Assembly (NCBI GenBank): GCA_017463985.1
Contig: JAFUEH010000036.1
Location: 62,001 to 126,000 of the forward strand
Reading direction: 5' to 3'
Length of the DNA: 64,000 bases
Source: Eubacterium sp.
GTDB taxonomy: Bacteria; Bacillota; Clostridia; Oscillospirales; Acutalibacteraceae
Shown here: piece by piece, positions 18,307 to 27,692 of the stretch
Layout of the letters: every line of letters starts with the position of its first letter
Numbering within the stretch: position 1 is the stretch's first letter
Program-made: the position numbers and the translations under genes
The notes under the pieces: generated by a model
Seen by the model: the letters and a program-made list of their open reading frames with translations, nothing else
Databases searched by the model: none
Told to the model about the DNA's origin: nothing

Positions 18307-19035
18307 ATGAGCCAGTATATAGATAAAACCTCACTTGTAGAACGCTGTTCGCTCGGGCAGGACGCAAAGGTATATAAGGAGTGTCGGGTGACTGATTCGT
18401 CGCTGAGTGATCATGCGACGGTGGGTGACTTTTCCCGTGTTGCCGATACAGCACTTGGTGAACACGTGTCGCTGCAGCGCTATGCCATGCTGTTCCATGT
18501 CAGCCTTGGGCGCTATACGTACACCGGTAAAAATTTTACCGCATGGCATTGTCAGATCGGCAGCTTTTGCTCAATCTCATGGAACGTCAGTATTGGCGGT
18601 GCCAATCATGATTATTCCCGTATTACAACGCACGCGTTTCTATATTCAGGCGACTTTGGGCTGCTGGGTGATGAAGCACCGTTATATGATCGCTTTACGG
18701 ATCAATGCGTGATAGGGAATGATGTATGGATCGGCTGCGGAGCGACGGTTTGCCGCGGAGTGACCGTCGGTGATGGCGCGGTGATCGCCGCCGGTGCTGT
18801 CGTAACGCACGACGTTGCTCCCTATACGATCGTAGCCGGTGTACCCGCAAAGCCGATTAAAAAACGGTTCAGCGACGATGTGATTGATCTACTGCTGCAA
18901 AGTCAGTGGTGGACGCTTCCAGCAGATGTGATACGCCAAAATGCAGCGCTGTTTTCTGCAAAAGCAGATAAAACGGCAGCGCTGAAAATATTAGCACTTA
19001 AGCAGCAAAATGATGAGGAGAAAAACAAATGTTGA
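18307..19035 (+). CDS. Left-handed beta-helix (hexapeptide) acetyltransferase, CatB-like
   Basis: This 242-residue acyl-CoA-dependent acetyltransferase has hexapeptide repeats from about residue 15 to 175. It ends with the CatB-type run VIGNDVWIGCGATVCRGV, AVIAAGAVVTHDVAPYTIVAG and the cap WWTLPADVI. The histidine expected to act as base lies in the FTAWHCQIGSFCSIS and GGANHDYS region near 77-105. The ATG at 18307 was chosen over an earlier frame opening inside the previous gene. It lies among genes for a 4-amino-4,6-dideoxyhexose, so N-acetylation of that sugar is plausible; O-acetylation of the glycan is the alternative. Confidence 0.85.
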   Translation: MSQYIDKTSLVERCSLGQDAKVYKECRVTDSSLSDHATVGDFSRVADTALGEHVSLQRYAMLFHVSLGRYTYTGKNFTAWHCQIGSFCSISWNVSIGGANHDYSRITTHAFLYSGDFGLLGDEAPLYDRFTDQCVIGNDVWIGCGATVCRGVTVGDGAVIAAGAVVTHDVAPYTIVAGVPAKPIKKRFSDDVIDLLLQSQWWTLPADVIRQNAALFSAKADKTAALKILALKQQNDEEKNKC

Positions 19036-19976
19036 TTTCGATCGCCATTCCGTGTTATAATTCGTCCAAAACCCTGCGAACGGTCGTCACAGAAATCAAA
19101 GACGTATTCAGGCAAAAAATCGGTTACGATTATCAGATTATTCTAGTGAATGATAATTCACCGGATAAAACGTATGATGTGATCCGCTCGCTCTGTGCAG
19201 AGGACAGACGGATCATTGGCGTTGATCTTTCAAAAAATTACGGTCAGATTTCGGCTCAGATGGCAGCTATTCGCTTTATTAAGGGCGAGGTTGCTGTTTT
19301 CATGGACGATGACGGACAGCACGCGCCGGCCGATCTTTTTCAGCTGGTGGACAAGGTGCTTGACGGCTCTGATCTGGTGTTCGCTTCGTTCGGTAAAAAG
19401 CAGCACAGCTTCTTAAAAAAAGCGACCAGTGCTATGAACGCGAAGCTGCTCGAGATGACGAACCGTAAGCCAAAAGGAATTACTATTTCAAGCTTCTTTG
19501 CCTTGAGCAGAACAGCGGTGGACTCACTGAAGGATTACAAAAGTCCGTATCCGTCGATTTGCGGTTATTTGCTGCAGATTACCAGTAAAATATCGAATGT
19601 TGAGCTGCAGCACCGCGACAGATTGGCCGGTCACAGTAATTATTCGCTGAGTAAGCTGGTTAAGCTGTTTCTGCAGGGCTTTACTAACTTTTCGATCGTG
19701 CCGCTCAGGGTGTCGTCCTTTATCGGCATATTCAGTGCGTTTATTGGCTTTATTATCGGTATTTACTATATCATCCGGCGTTTGTTTATCCCCGGTACGG
19801 TCAGTGGCTTTACGGCTAATATTTCCGCCACGCTGTTTATTGGCGGACTGATTATGCTGATGCTCGGTATGCTGGGTGAATATATCGGTCGTATTTATAT
19901 TTTGCTCAGCGATATGCCGCAATATAATATCAGAGAGACAATTAATGAGGACAAAAATGGAACAAAAGAAAAGTAA
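19029..19976 (+). CDS. Polyprenyl-phosphate glycosyltransferase, ArnC/DPM1-like
   Basis: This 315-residue GT2 enzyme transfers a sugar from a nucleotide to polyprenyl phosphate. The catalytic domain shows ISIAIPCYNSSKTL, ILVNDNSPDKTY near 38-49, LSKNYGQISAQMAA, the metal motif MDDDGQH near 92-98 and HRDRLAGHSNYSLSKL near 195. Two C-terminal membrane helices (about 225-248 and 258-283) follow, as in ArnC. It overlaps the acetyltransferase gene by seven bases. It is directly followed by two small SMR-type membrane proteins, the same gene logic as ArnC with ArnE/ArnF. The sugar is probably the dTDP-linked amino sugar made downstream. Confidence 0.88.
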   Translation: MLISIAIPCYNSSKTLRTVVTEIKDVFRQKIGYDYQIILVNDNSPDKTYDVIRSLCAEDRRIIGVDLSKNYGQISAQMAAIRFIKGEVAVFMDDDGQHAPADLFQLVDKVLDGSDLVFASFGKKQHSFLKKATSAMNAKLLEMTNRKPKGITISSFFALSRTAVDSLKDYKSPYPSICGYLLQITSKISNVELQHRDRLAGHSNYSLSKLVKLFLQGFTNFSIVPLRVSSFIGIFSAFIGFIIGIYYIIRRLFIPGTVSGFTANISATLFIGGLIMLMLGMLGEYIGRIYILLSDMPQYNIRETINEDKNGTKEK

Positions 19977-20313
19977 CAGTATTATCTATTATATTATTCT
20001 TCATGCGCTGCTGTTTGTTTACTCCTTTTCCGGTGTATGCTCCAAGATGGCGTCGGGTGAGAAGTTTTTATCGTTTAAATTTATTCTGTTTTACGGCGGT
20101 ATTATTGCCATCCTGGGCGTTTATGCCATTGTATGGCAGCAGATCTTAAAGCACATTCCGTTAACCACAGCCTTCTGTAATAAAGCTGTCGGCATTATTT
20201 GGGGGATCGTATGGGGTGTGGTTATTTTTAGGGAAACCGTTACCTGGAATATGTTAGTGGGTGCAGTCATCGTCATTATCGGCGTGATCATAGTGGTGAA
20301 GGCTGATGAATAG
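19957..20313 (+). CDS. SMR/EamA-like small membrane protein, ArnE/ArnF-like flippase subunit
   Basis: This 118-residue protein has four membrane helices and resembles half of an EamA domain or an SMR subunit. GAGG at 19947-19950 sets the start at ATG 19957, so it overlaps the ArnC-like gene by 20 bases. The C-terminal helix with WNMLVGAVIVIIGVIIVVKADE is typical of the family. The preceding KHIPLTTAFCNKAVGIIWGIVW segment matches the glycan-lipid flippase branch rather than drug exporters. With the next gene it would form a two-subunit carrier moving a polyprenyl-phosphate sugar to the outer face. That role is inferred from the ArnC-ArnE-ArnF arrangement. Confidence 0.8.
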   Translation: MEQKKSNSIIYYIILHALLFVYSFSGVCSKMASGEKFLSFKFILFYGGIIAILGVYAIVWQQILKHIPLTTAFCNKAVGIIWGIVWGVVIFRETVTWNMLVGAVIVIIGVIIVVKADE

Positions 20314-20650
20314 TAAAATTCTTTTTGTATTGATCTATATTGCCGGCGTATTTGTGTCTGCTGTTGCTCAGATTTTACTGAAAAAGAGCGCCGGTAAAAC
20401 TTATGAAAGCAAAATCAAGGAATATCTGAACCCGTATGTGATTATTTCTTATGCTATCTTTTTCGGCGCCACCTTCTGTACAATCTATGCGTATAAAGAG
20501 GTGCCGCTCTCACTCGGCCCGATCCTTGCCGCTTCAGAATATATATTTGTTGCGGTGCTCAGCAGACTGGTTTTGAAGGAACATATCAGCCTTAAGAAGT
20601 TTATCGGTCTGTCAGTCATCGTTGCCGGTATCATTGTTTATTCATTATAG
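20306..20650 (+). CDS. SMR-family small membrane protein, second flippase subunit
   Basis: This 114-residue protein has four membrane helices. ILFVLIYIAGVFVSAVAQILLKKSA opens it, KEVPLSLGPILAASEYIFVAVLSRLVLKEHIS covers helix three and the loop, and SVIVAGIIVYSL ends it. The conserved glutamate of helix one used by drug-exporting SMR proteins is not at the expected place, which argues against a drug pump. It overlaps the preceding SMR gene by eight bases, so the two are made in step, as expected for a heterodimer. Confidence 0.82.
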   Translation: MNSKILFVLIYIAGVFVSAVAQILLKKSAGKTYESKIKEYLNPYVIISYAIFFGATFCTIYAYKEVPLSLGPILAASEYIFVAVLSRLVLKEHISLKKFIGLSVIVAGIIVYSL

Positions 20651-20665
20651 GATAGAAGGATGTCT

Positions 20666-21715
20666 ATGAAGTTTGACGTCAGGCAAACCAATATTGTTAA
20701 GGGAACTGCGCTGTTGCTTTTGCTGTGCCATCACCTTTTCCTGACTACGGCTGACCGTTATATTTCGGTGCTGATGCTGGGGGATGTTCCGTTTGAGCGG
20801 CTTTTTGCCGAATACGGCAAATGTTGCGTGGCGATGTTTATGTTCTGCTCCGGCTACGGCTTGTACAAAAGCTATACCGCTTTTTTACAGAAAAGGCAGG
20901 ACAAGCCGATTTGGAAAACGGATATCGTTTTTGTCAAGAATCGGCTGTTGAAGCTCTTGGCGAATTACTGGGTCGTATTTATCCTTTTTGTTCCGTTGGG
21001 GCTGCTGTTTGGCCGGCGATTTTACGAGATATACGGCAGCGATCCGTTGCATTACCTGGCCGATATTTTTGGTGTTTCTTATTTGTTTTATGACATCAAT
21101 TACACGATGAATGCCACTTGGTGGTATATGGGCATTATCATCTTATATTATCTGCTGTTTCCGCTATTGATGAAGCCGTTTATGCGATTGCCTACCTTGG
21201 TGACCGCGATAGCAATTGCCATTGCTTTCCTTCCGCTTCATCTAAAACAGACCTACCTTGGCGCCTTTCTTCTGGGAGCGTATTTTGCCAACAAGGCTCT
21301 GTTTGAAAAGGTGGACAAAGTACTGCACAGTCTTTGGCTCAAAATACCGCTGTTGCTAGTAATGCTTGCCGTCGTTTCCGTTGTTCGCTTTCACTTGAAT
21401 CAAATCAGTATGCTGAGTGCTATGCGGTTTGATGCTATCTATGTCATTCCGGTGATATTGATTTGTTATCTTTTACTTTCCCGTGTTAAGGTTCTAGGCC
21501 GTTTTTTGGAAGCACTCGGTCAGAAAAGCGGACTGATATTCCTGTTCCACACTTTTATTACTTATTATTATTTTCGTGACCTGCTGTTTTCTGTAAAGCA
21601 GTCTACGTTGATATTTGTGATTGCTCTGGCAGTTTGCTGGCTGATTGCCTGGCTGCTGGAGTGGCTGATGAAAATCACCGGCTATCAAAAGCTTGTCAAA
21701 AAGCTTACATCTTAA
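20666..21715 (+). CDS. Acyltransferase 3 family membrane protein
   Basis: This is the second O-acyltransferase-like membrane protein of the locus, about 349 residues and ten helices. It has a shortened family start motif (NIVKGTALLLLLCHHLF, with the histidine pair near 21-22), FMFCSGYGLYKSY near 57-69, and ATWWYMGIIILYYLLFPL near 150. AGAAGGA before the second ATG (20666) makes it a better start than the ATG at 20660. The usual D-x-x-R ahead of the first histidine is replaced by K-G, so catalytic activity deserves a check. It probably acylates the sugar chain while it is membrane bound. Confidence 0.82.
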   Translation: MKFDVRQTNIVKGTALLLLLCHHLFLTTADRYISVLMLGDVPFERLFAEYGKCCVAMFMFCSGYGLYKSYTAFLQKRQDKPIWKTDIVFVKNRLLKLLANYWVVFILFVPLGLLFGRRFYEIYGSDPLHYLADIFGVSYLFYDINYTMNATWWYMGIIILYYLLFPLLMKPFMRLPTLVTAIAIAIAFLPLHLKQTYLGAFLLGAYFANKALFEKVDKVLHSLWLKIPLLLVMLAVVSVVRFHLNQISMLSAMRFDAIYVIPVILICYLLLSRVKVLGRFLEALGQKSGLIFLFHTFITYYYFRDLLFSVKQSTLIFVIALAVCWLIAWLLEWLMKITGYQKLVKKLTS

Positions 21716-21727
21716 GAGGAGAAACAA

Positions 21728-22627
21728 ATGAAAGGTATTATTTTAGCAGGCGGCAGCGGTACAAGGCTGTATCCGCTCACCATGGTGACCTCGAAGCAGC
21801 TGTTGCCGATCTATGACAAACCGATGATTTTTTATCCGCTGAGCACACTGATGCTTGCCGGAATCAGAGATATCCTGATTATCTCAACGCCGACGGATTT
21901 ACCGAATTTTGAAAAGCTGCTCGGGGACGGGTCGCAGTACGGTGTATCGCTTTCCTATAAGGTGCAGCCCTCTCCGGACGGCTTAGCCCAAGCCTTCATC
22001 TTAGGCGAGGAATTTATCGGTGATGATTGCTGCGCCATGATCTTAGGTGATAATATCTTTTACGGTGCCGGCTTCAGCAAAATCCTGAGTGACGCTCGCA
22101 TCAACGCCGAGGAAAACGGCAGAGCGACAGTTTTCGGCTACCACGTAGAGGATCCGCAGCGTTTCGGCATCGTCAGCTTTGATAAGAACGGAAAAGCGGA
22201 GACGCTGGAGGAAAAGCCGGAAAACCCGAAATCACCGTGGGCAGTAACCGGACTGTATTTTTATGATAATCGCTGCGTTCAGTATGCAAAAAGTATCCAG
22301 CCTTCACCGCGTGGTGAGCTGGAAATTACTGACTTAAATAAAATGTATCTCGAAAGCGAGGAGCTGGATGTAAAACTGCTTGGCAGAGGCTTTGCTTGGC
22401 TTGATACCGGTACGATGGAAAGCTTGATCGACGCTGCTGATTTTGTCAAAACAATTCAGAGCCAGCAGGGTATCCGGATTTCTGCGCCGGAGGAGATTGC
22501 TTACCGCTTTGGCTATATCGACAAAGCCAGGCTGCTTGAAAGCGCTGAAAAATACGGAAAATCGGATTACGGTAAATACCTGCAGCGACTCGCGGAGGAT
22601 GAAACGATCGGAGGATACAGAAAATGA
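21728..22627 (+). CDS. rfbA: Glucose-1-phosphate thymidylyltransferase
   Basis: RfbA/RmlA makes dTDP-glucose from glucose-1-phosphate and dTTP, the first step toward dTDP-deoxysugars. At 299 residues it has normal length. The pyrophosphorylase signature [11 protein letters not shown] at residues 8-18, [11 protein letters not shown] near 26-36, the LGDNIFYG metal motif near 108 and WLDTGT near 220 are intact. AAGAGGAG precedes the ATG. It overlaps rfbB by four bases. No rmlC or rmlD follows, so the product is not dTDP-rhamnose through genes in this window; the path turns to an amino sugar through the WecE-like enzyme. Confidence 0.95.
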   Translation: MKGIILAGGSGTRLYPLTMVTSKQLLPIYDKPMIFYPLSTLMLAGIRDILIISTPTDLPNFEKLLGDGSQYGVSLSYKVQPSPDGLAQAFILGEEFIGDDCCAMILGDNIFYGAGFSKILSDARINAEENGRATVFGYHVEDPQRFGIVSFDKNGKAETLEEKPENPKSPWAVTGLYFYDNRCVQYAKSIQPSPRGELEITDLNKMYLESEELDVKLLGRGFAWLDTGTMESLIDAADFVKTIQSQQGIRISAPEEIAYRFGYIDKARLLESAEKYGKSDYGKYLQRLAEDETIGGYRK

Positions 22628-23646
22628 CGATTATTGTTACCGGCGGTGCCGGTTTTATCGGTTCTAATTTTATATTTTATATGTTGAAAGCGCATCCTGA
22701 CTACCGGATCGTATGTTTGGATAAGCTGACGTATGCAGGCAATCTGTCTACGCTGGCGTCTGTGATGGAGGATCCTCGCTTTCGCTTTGTGAAGGCGGAT
22801 ATCTGTGACAGGGAGGCTGTATATCAGCTGTTTGAGGAGGAACATCCGGATATGGTGGTCAACTTCGCAGCTGAAAGCCATGTAGACCGCTCCATTGAGA
22901 ATCCGGACGTCTTTTTAAAGACCAATATTATGGGTACAGCCGTCATGATGGATGCTTGCCGCAAGTTCGGTATTGAACGTTATCATCAGGTTTCTACGGA
23001 TGAGGTTTACGGAGACCTGCCGCTTGATCGGCCGGATCTGTTCTTCACTGAGGAGACGCCGATCCATACCAGCTCGCCTTATAGCTCGTCTAAGGCCGGC
23101 GCGGATCTCTTAGTACTGGCTTATCACCGCACCTATGGATTGCCGGTCAGCATCAGCCGCTGTTCGAATAACTACGGTCCGTATCATTTTCCGGAAAAGC
23201 TGATTCCGCTGATGATTGCGAATGCACTGAACGATAAGCCGTTGCCGGTATACGGTGAGGGATTGAATGTACGCGACTGGCTGTATGTGGAGGATCACTG
23301 CAAAGCGATCGATTTAGTGATCCATAAGGGACGTGTCGGTGAAGTCTATAATATCGGCGGGCATAACGAGATGCGTAATATCGATATTGTGAAGCTGATC
23401 TGTAAAGAACTTGGCAAGCCCGAATCCTTAATTACTTATGTTGCGGACCGTAAGGGTCATGATATGCGCTATGCGATCGATCCGACAAAGATCCACAATG
23501 AGCTGGGCTGGCTGCCGGAGACAAAATTTGCTGACGGTATTAAAAAGACGATCGACTGGTATCTGAATAACCGCGAATGGTGGGAAACGATTATTAGCGG
23601 CGAATATCAGAATTATTATGAAAAAATGTACGGTAACAGAGGTTAA
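22624..23646 (+). CDS. rfbB: dTDP-glucose 4,6-dehydratase
   Basis: RfbB converts dTDP-glucose to dTDP-4-keto-6-deoxyglucose with bound NAD. The 340-residue protein shows the Rossmann motif [11 protein letters not shown] near 5-15, [15 protein letters not shown] near 79, the STDEVYGDL segment that carries the catalytic Asp-Glu pair, and the Y-x-x-x-K of SPYSSSKAG. The length and motifs are those of a complete enzyme. The ATG lies inside the rfbA stop (ATGA). Its product is the substrate of the aminotransferase encoded nine bases downstream. Confidence 0.95.
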   Translation: MTIIVTGGAGFIGSNFIFYMLKAHPDYRIVCLDKLTYAGNLSTLASVMEDPRFRFVKADICDREAVYQLFEEEHPDMVVNFAAESHVDRSIENPDVFLKTNIMGTAVMMDACRKFGIERYHQVSTDEVYGDLPLDRPDLFFTEETPIHTSSPYSSSKAGADLLVLAYHRTYGLPVSISRCSNNYGPYHFPEKLIPLMIANALNDKPLPVYGEGLNVRDWLYVEDHCKAIDLVIHKGRVGEVYNIGGHNEMRNIDIVKLICKELGKPESLITYVADRKGHDMRYAIDPTKIHNELGWLPETKFADGIKKTIDWYLNNREWWETIISGEYQNYYEKMYGNRG

Positions 23647-23654
23647 GTTTTACA

Positions 23655-24797
23655 ATGATATTATTCAATCAATGCTCCATTACGGATTTAGAAGAAAAAT
23701 ATATGCTCGACGCACTGCATCATAAGCAATGCGGTGACGGCAGTTATACGAAAAAGGTTTACCAGCTGTACGAAGAAAAGCTTGGTATCAAGAATATGCT
23801 GTTGACCACCTCCTGTTCAACGGCGCTGGATATGACGGCAATACTGGCCGATATAAAGGAAGGCGACGAGGTTATTCTTCCGTCCTACACTTTTGTTTCC
23901 ACTGCCAATGCCTTTGTGCTGCGCGGTGCAAAGCCGGTGTTCTGTGAGATCGATCCACGGACGATGAACATTGACGCTGATAAGATAGAAGCGTTGATTA
24001 CCGACCGTACGAAGGCGATTTATCCGGTACATTATGCCGGTGTGATCTGCGATATGGATAAAATTATAGCGCTGGCAAAACGCTATCATCTCACTGTCAT
24101 TGAGGACGCGGCGCAGGCGGTCGGCTCCGTTTATCAGGGAAAATATCCTGCCGGCACCATTGGCGATATGGGCTGTTTTTCTTATCACGAAACGAAAAAT
24201 TATACAATGGGCGAGGGCGGTGCCTTGATCGTCAAGGATCCGGAGCTGCTCAAAAAAGCAGAGATCATCCGAGAAAAGGGAACGGACCGTTCTAAATTTA
24301 TCCGCGGAGAGATAGACAAATATTCCTGGCAGACAGCCGGTTCCTCCTATTTACCGTCGGATATATTAGCGGCGTTATTACTGGCACAGACGGAACGCTT
24401 TGATGAAATTATGGAAAAGCGAATGCACGTCTGGAACGCCTACCATGAAGCTTTTGCTGACTTAGAAGCTGACGGTAAACTGATTCGACCCTATATTCCG
24501 TCGTATTCGACGCATAATGCACATCTTTACTATTTCTTCGTAAAGAATGCGGCAACACGTAATGAAATGCTGGATTATTTGAAGCAAAACGGTATCGGTG
24601 CCGTGTTCCATTATATCCCGCTTCACACTTCACCGATGGGTGAACGCCTCGGCTATCATAAGGGCGATTTACCGCTGACGGAGGAGTATGCTGCCAGACT
24701 GATCCGCTTACCGCTGCACGCCAATTTGACGGATGGGGAAATTGAATACATCATTGATAAGGTAAAAGCAGTTCTTGATCACGATCAAACGGTATAA
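23655..24797 (+). CDS. wecE: dTDP-4-amino-4,6-dideoxygalactose transaminase, WecE-like
   Basis: This 380-residue DegT/DnrJ/EryC1 family PLP enzyme best resembles WecE/RffA, which aminates dTDP-4-keto-6-deoxyglucose to dTDP-4-amino-4,6-dideoxygalactose. PLP-binding K181 lies in HETKNYTMGEGG, and D151 and Q154 in EDAAQAVGS. The N-terminal FNQCSITDLEEKYM and GDGSYTKKV are close to the WecE pattern, as is HYIPLHTSPMG near the end. It follows rfbB directly. A product with the gluco configuration (Qui4N) cannot be ruled out from sequence. The gene symbol is given for the family. Confidence 0.85.
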   Translation: MILFNQCSITDLEEKYMLDALHHKQCGDGSYTKKVYQLYEEKLGIKNMLLTTSCSTALDMTAILADIKEGDEVILPSYTFVSTANAFVLRGAKPVFCEIDPRTMNIDADKIEALITDRTKAIYPVHYAGVICDMDKIIALAKRYHLTVIEDAAQAVGSVYQGKYPAGTIGDMGCFSYHETKNYTMGEGGALIVKDPELLKKAEIIREKGTDRSKFIRGEIDKYSWQTAGSSYLPSDILAALLLAQTERFDEIMEKRMHVWNAYHEAFADLEADGKLIRPYIPSYSTHNAHLYYFFVKNAATRNEMLDYLKQNGIGAVFHYIPLHTSPMGERLGYHKGDLPLTEEYAARLIRLPLHANLTDGEIEYIIDKVKAVLDHDQTV

Positions 24798-24806
24798 GGA
24801 CAACGT

Positions 24807-26495
24807 ATGAAACGGTTTTTAAACAGGTTTTATTGGATATTATTGCCACTCCTGATTACAGCCGTACTGCTATTGCTGAAGGCTGTTCAATATGATTCTG
24901 CAGATGATGTTTTCCTGTACGAAATGGCCAATAGCTTTGCGACGAACGCACATAGCGAGCACTTAATGTTCATGAGCGTGCTATACGGCTATTTGTATCG
25001 GGCTTTCTATTTGATTATGCCGACTGTTAACTGGTTCAGTCTGTCTTATCTTACACTGCATTGCTGTCAGTTCATGATGCTGTACAAAACAGTACAGCGA
25101 CACGGCTCGTATCTTCCGTTTGTTACCGTCTTGGCCGGTTTAGAGGTGTATTTACTGCACAGAATATCGTTTACCGGTCTATCCTTTATCGGTGTTACCG
25201 TGGGGATTATATGGCTTCTTGACCGTGTTGACAGTATTTCCAAAAAGAATATAAAGCATATTGTCCTTTCCTTTGTCATGATCGGCTTATCCTTTGGTAT
25301 GAGAAGCGGCAATACCTTCATTTTTGCACTGCTGATCTTTATGCCGATCAATGTGATGCTGCTTATTAGAAATAAAAAGAGATTGCCGGTAATCGCTGTG
25401 TTGCTCGTTTTGCTGACAGTGGCCAATTATACGGTTCAGGGCATACAGAAATATTATGTCTCCACTATACCGGCAGACAGTTACTATGCTGAGTTTCAGG
25501 AATACAGAAGTGCGGCAACAGACGGCGGCGTATATGATTATGATAACCATCGTGAAGCGTTGGAGGCCGCCGGCGTCAGTGAAAACGACTATCAGTTATA
25601 CCGAAACTATATCTATTTAGATAAAACCGCTTTTTCAAAGGATAAAATCAAAGCAATCAGCGAACGTGATTTTTCTGAACAGTACGATACGGATAAAACG
25701 CATTTATGGGAAAAGCTGCAGGAGTATGATATCAAAAAGGGTAATTGGTATCATTTCCACCATTATCTGTTGTATTATTTTCTCTTTGCGCTGATTCTGT
25801 TTGTGCTGCATAAGAATAAACGGCTTGACATCTTTTTGTCCGCTGGCTTTACTGCTGCCGCCGAGCTATATCTGTTTTTCAGACGACGTCCGGTGCCGCG
25901 CGTTGTGAACCCAATCGCCATTCTCGGCATGATCATACTACTGTTTATTGTACTTGATGATAAGGGATACCTGCAAAGTTTGAAGGCAGCGGATCAACTG
26001 TCTAAAAAACGCATTTACCGGTGTAGTGTGCTGATCTTACTTGCCGTCACGACCTTCTTAAGCGGACTGAACATCTATATACAAAAGACGACGGAACCTG
26101 CCAGTTACGAGGAGCTCTATCAAACGATCGATGAAGATACAGAGCATATATACCTGTCGTATTCGCAAACACGCAATCAGTTGATGGACAAGCATCTCAC
26201 GCTGTCTGCCGCCTCGTATCGAAAGATTCCGATCAATATGATTTTTGGTGATTGGCAAGGCTATACGTATTATTGGTATGATCTATTACAATGCCTGGAG
26301 CTGGAGGCGTATGCCGATCATTCAATGGAGGCATTACTGGATGATCGGGTGCTGTTTGTCTGTAAGAATAAGAGCATTCCTGATTATCTTGTTGAATACT
26401 TTAAGGAGCACGAGGATTTGAACGTCTCTTATGTGACAGTTTCGACAACGGCGGATGGAAGCCTGACAGTTTATGATTTTAACGTAGAGGTATAA
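24807..26495 (+). CDS. Polytopic membrane protein, possible GT-C glycosyltransferase (paralogue 3 of 3)
   Basis: This 562-residue membrane protein has about eleven helices. It has the same landmarks as the proteins at 12514 and 14296: SADDVFLYEMANS after helix one, TNAHSEHLMFM, KKNIKH, FQEYRSAATDGGVYDY in the large outer loop, LYLFFRRR, and GDWQGYTYYWYDLLQ with EALLDDRV near the C-terminus. It sits directly after the aminotransferase, which ties it to the amino-sugar pathway. A transferase that moves a polyprenyl-phosphate-linked sugar on the outside of the cell fits the acidic pair and the presence of the ArnC/SMR genes. The exact family is not certain. Confidence 0.7.
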   Translation: MKRFLNRFYWILLPLLITAVLLLLKAVQYDSADDVFLYEMANSFATNAHSEHLMFMSVLYGYLYRAFYLIMPTVNWFSLSYLTLHCCQFMMLYKTVQRHGSYLPFVTVLAGLEVYLLHRISFTGLSFIGVTVGIIWLLDRVDSISKKNIKHIVLSFVMIGLSFGMRSGNTFIFALLIFMPINVMLLIRNKKRLPVIAVLLVLLTVANYTVQGIQKYYVSTIPADSYYAEFQEYRSAATDGGVYDYDNHREALEAAGVSENDYQLYRNYIYLDKTAFSKDKIKAISERDFSEQYDTDKTHLWEKLQEYDIKKGNWYHFHHYLLYYFLFALILFVLHKNKRLDIFLSAGFTAAAELYLFFRRRPVPRVVNPIAILGMIILLFIVLDDKGYLQSLKAADQLSKKRIYRCSVLILLAVTTFLSGLNIYIQKTTEPASYEELYQTIDEDTEHIYLSYSQTRNQLMDKHLTLSAASYRKIPINMIFGDWQGYTYYWYDLLQCLELEAYADHSMEALLDDRVLFVCKNKSIPDYLVEYFKEHEDLNVSYVTVSTTADGSLTVYDFNVEV

Positions 26496-26505
26496 CGGAG
26501 TAGCT

Positions 26506-27681
26506 ATGAACGCTCAAAAGGAATATTTTATTGCATTGCTTTCCTGCTTTTTGAGCGGAACCAGACCGCAGGGCAGGGAAGCCGATTTTGAAGAACTGTA
26601 CCGTCTGGCGGATATTCATGACGTAGGCGCTATCATTGCGACGGAGTTAAAAGAGGTTGCGCCGGCGTTTCAGCCGCAGGGCAAGTTGGCATCGCACTTT
26701 ACCCAAGCGATTGGGTTGACGCTGCGCGAATTTCAACACCGCGAAACAGCGCAGCGAATTGTGAAAGCGCTGCTGGACGGTGAACATATTGATCATCTCT
26801 TCGTGAAGGGTGCTGTGATTAAATCGGACTATCCCGTACCGGAGCTGCGTACAAGCGGCGATATTGACGTGATCGTTCGTAAAACCGATTTTGAAAAAGT
26901 CGTCTCACTTGCTGAGCATACTGCGGTACCGCTGACCGTGAAGGAGCAGACAAGCGAAGTCGTGACATGGAAGCTGAACGGTATTGATGTTGAAATCCAC
27001 AGCACAGCTGATGTCAGCTCTGATTATTTTAATGATATCATGGCTTTAGCTATCCGCCAAGACGGCTATACCTACCGCTTGAGCGATACCGACCATCTCC
27101 TGTACATTATCTGTCATCTGGCGAAGCATCTGGCTTACCGCGGCGCCGGCATCAGAATGCTGATGGATGTCGATGTCCTTGTGCGAAAGCTGCAGCCCTT
27201 CGATCAGTCAGGCTTCTTGATCCTGTGTGAGAACGCCGGTTGCAAAAAGACGGCGGAAGCGCTGTTATCGCTGGCGGCATTTTGGTTCGGCACGCCTGTT
27301 ACAGCGACGGTGGACTACCCGTCGAATCCTTTGCTGCTGCAAAGCTTTGAACGCGTTATGCTCGATGGCGGCAGCTTTGGCTATGAGCAAAACGCCATTC
27401 CGGTCCGCTATCTTGACCACGACGGCAGTACCGAAGAAAGCCGCTTAAAAATACTGTTAAAAATGGCCTTTCCGAGTAGGGAATACCTGAAGCTGTGCTA
27501 TCCGTATTATCAAAAATACGCTTTTCTCTATCCGGTGGCGCGTTTGAATCGGCTGGCAGACGGCCTATTTAAAAAGCGTAAGGCTGCTGCTGATGTATTA
27601 CAGCAAGTCAAGACGGATGGCGGCAATGCCTCTGTTCAGCTGGCACTGATCCGTGAGCTGGAGATCAATTATAAAAAATAG
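26506..27681 (+). CDS. Putative nucleotidyltransferase (NTP_transf_5 family)
   Basis: This 391-residue cytosolic protein is related to the uncharacterised nucleotidyltransferase family NTP_transf_5. The key motif is RTSGDIDVIVRKTDFEKV near 121-138, in which the D-x-D of SGDIDVIV would bind metal, with a third acidic residue in DVEIHST near 163. The LFVKGAVIKSDYPVPELR stretch before it is also typical. The remainder is alpha-helical. Members occur in glycan and peptide-modification loci but no reaction is established. Its gene is adjacent to the fused cytidylyltransferase-kinase (11-base gap to the ATG), so the two may act on the same small molecule. Confidence 0.78.
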   Translation: MNAQKEYFIALLSCFLSGTRPQGREADFEELYRLADIHDVGAIIATELKEVAPAFQPQGKLASHFTQAIGLTLREFQHRETAQRIVKALLDGEHIDHLFVKGAVIKSDYPVPELRTSGDIDVIVRKTDFEKVVSLAEHTAVPLTVKEQTSEVVTWKLNGIDVEIHSTADVSSDYFNDIMALAIRQDGYTYRLSDTDHLLYIICHLAKHLAYRGAGIRMLMDVDVLVRKLQPFDQSGFLILCENAGCKKTAEALLSLAAFWFGTPVTATVDYPSNPLLLQSFERVMLDGGSFGYEQNAIPVRYLDHDGSTEESRLKILLKMAFPSREYLKLCYPYYQKYAFLYPVARLNRLADGLFKKRKAAADVLQQVKTDGGNASVQLALIRELEINYKK

Positions 27682-27692
27682 TGGTGAACTGC

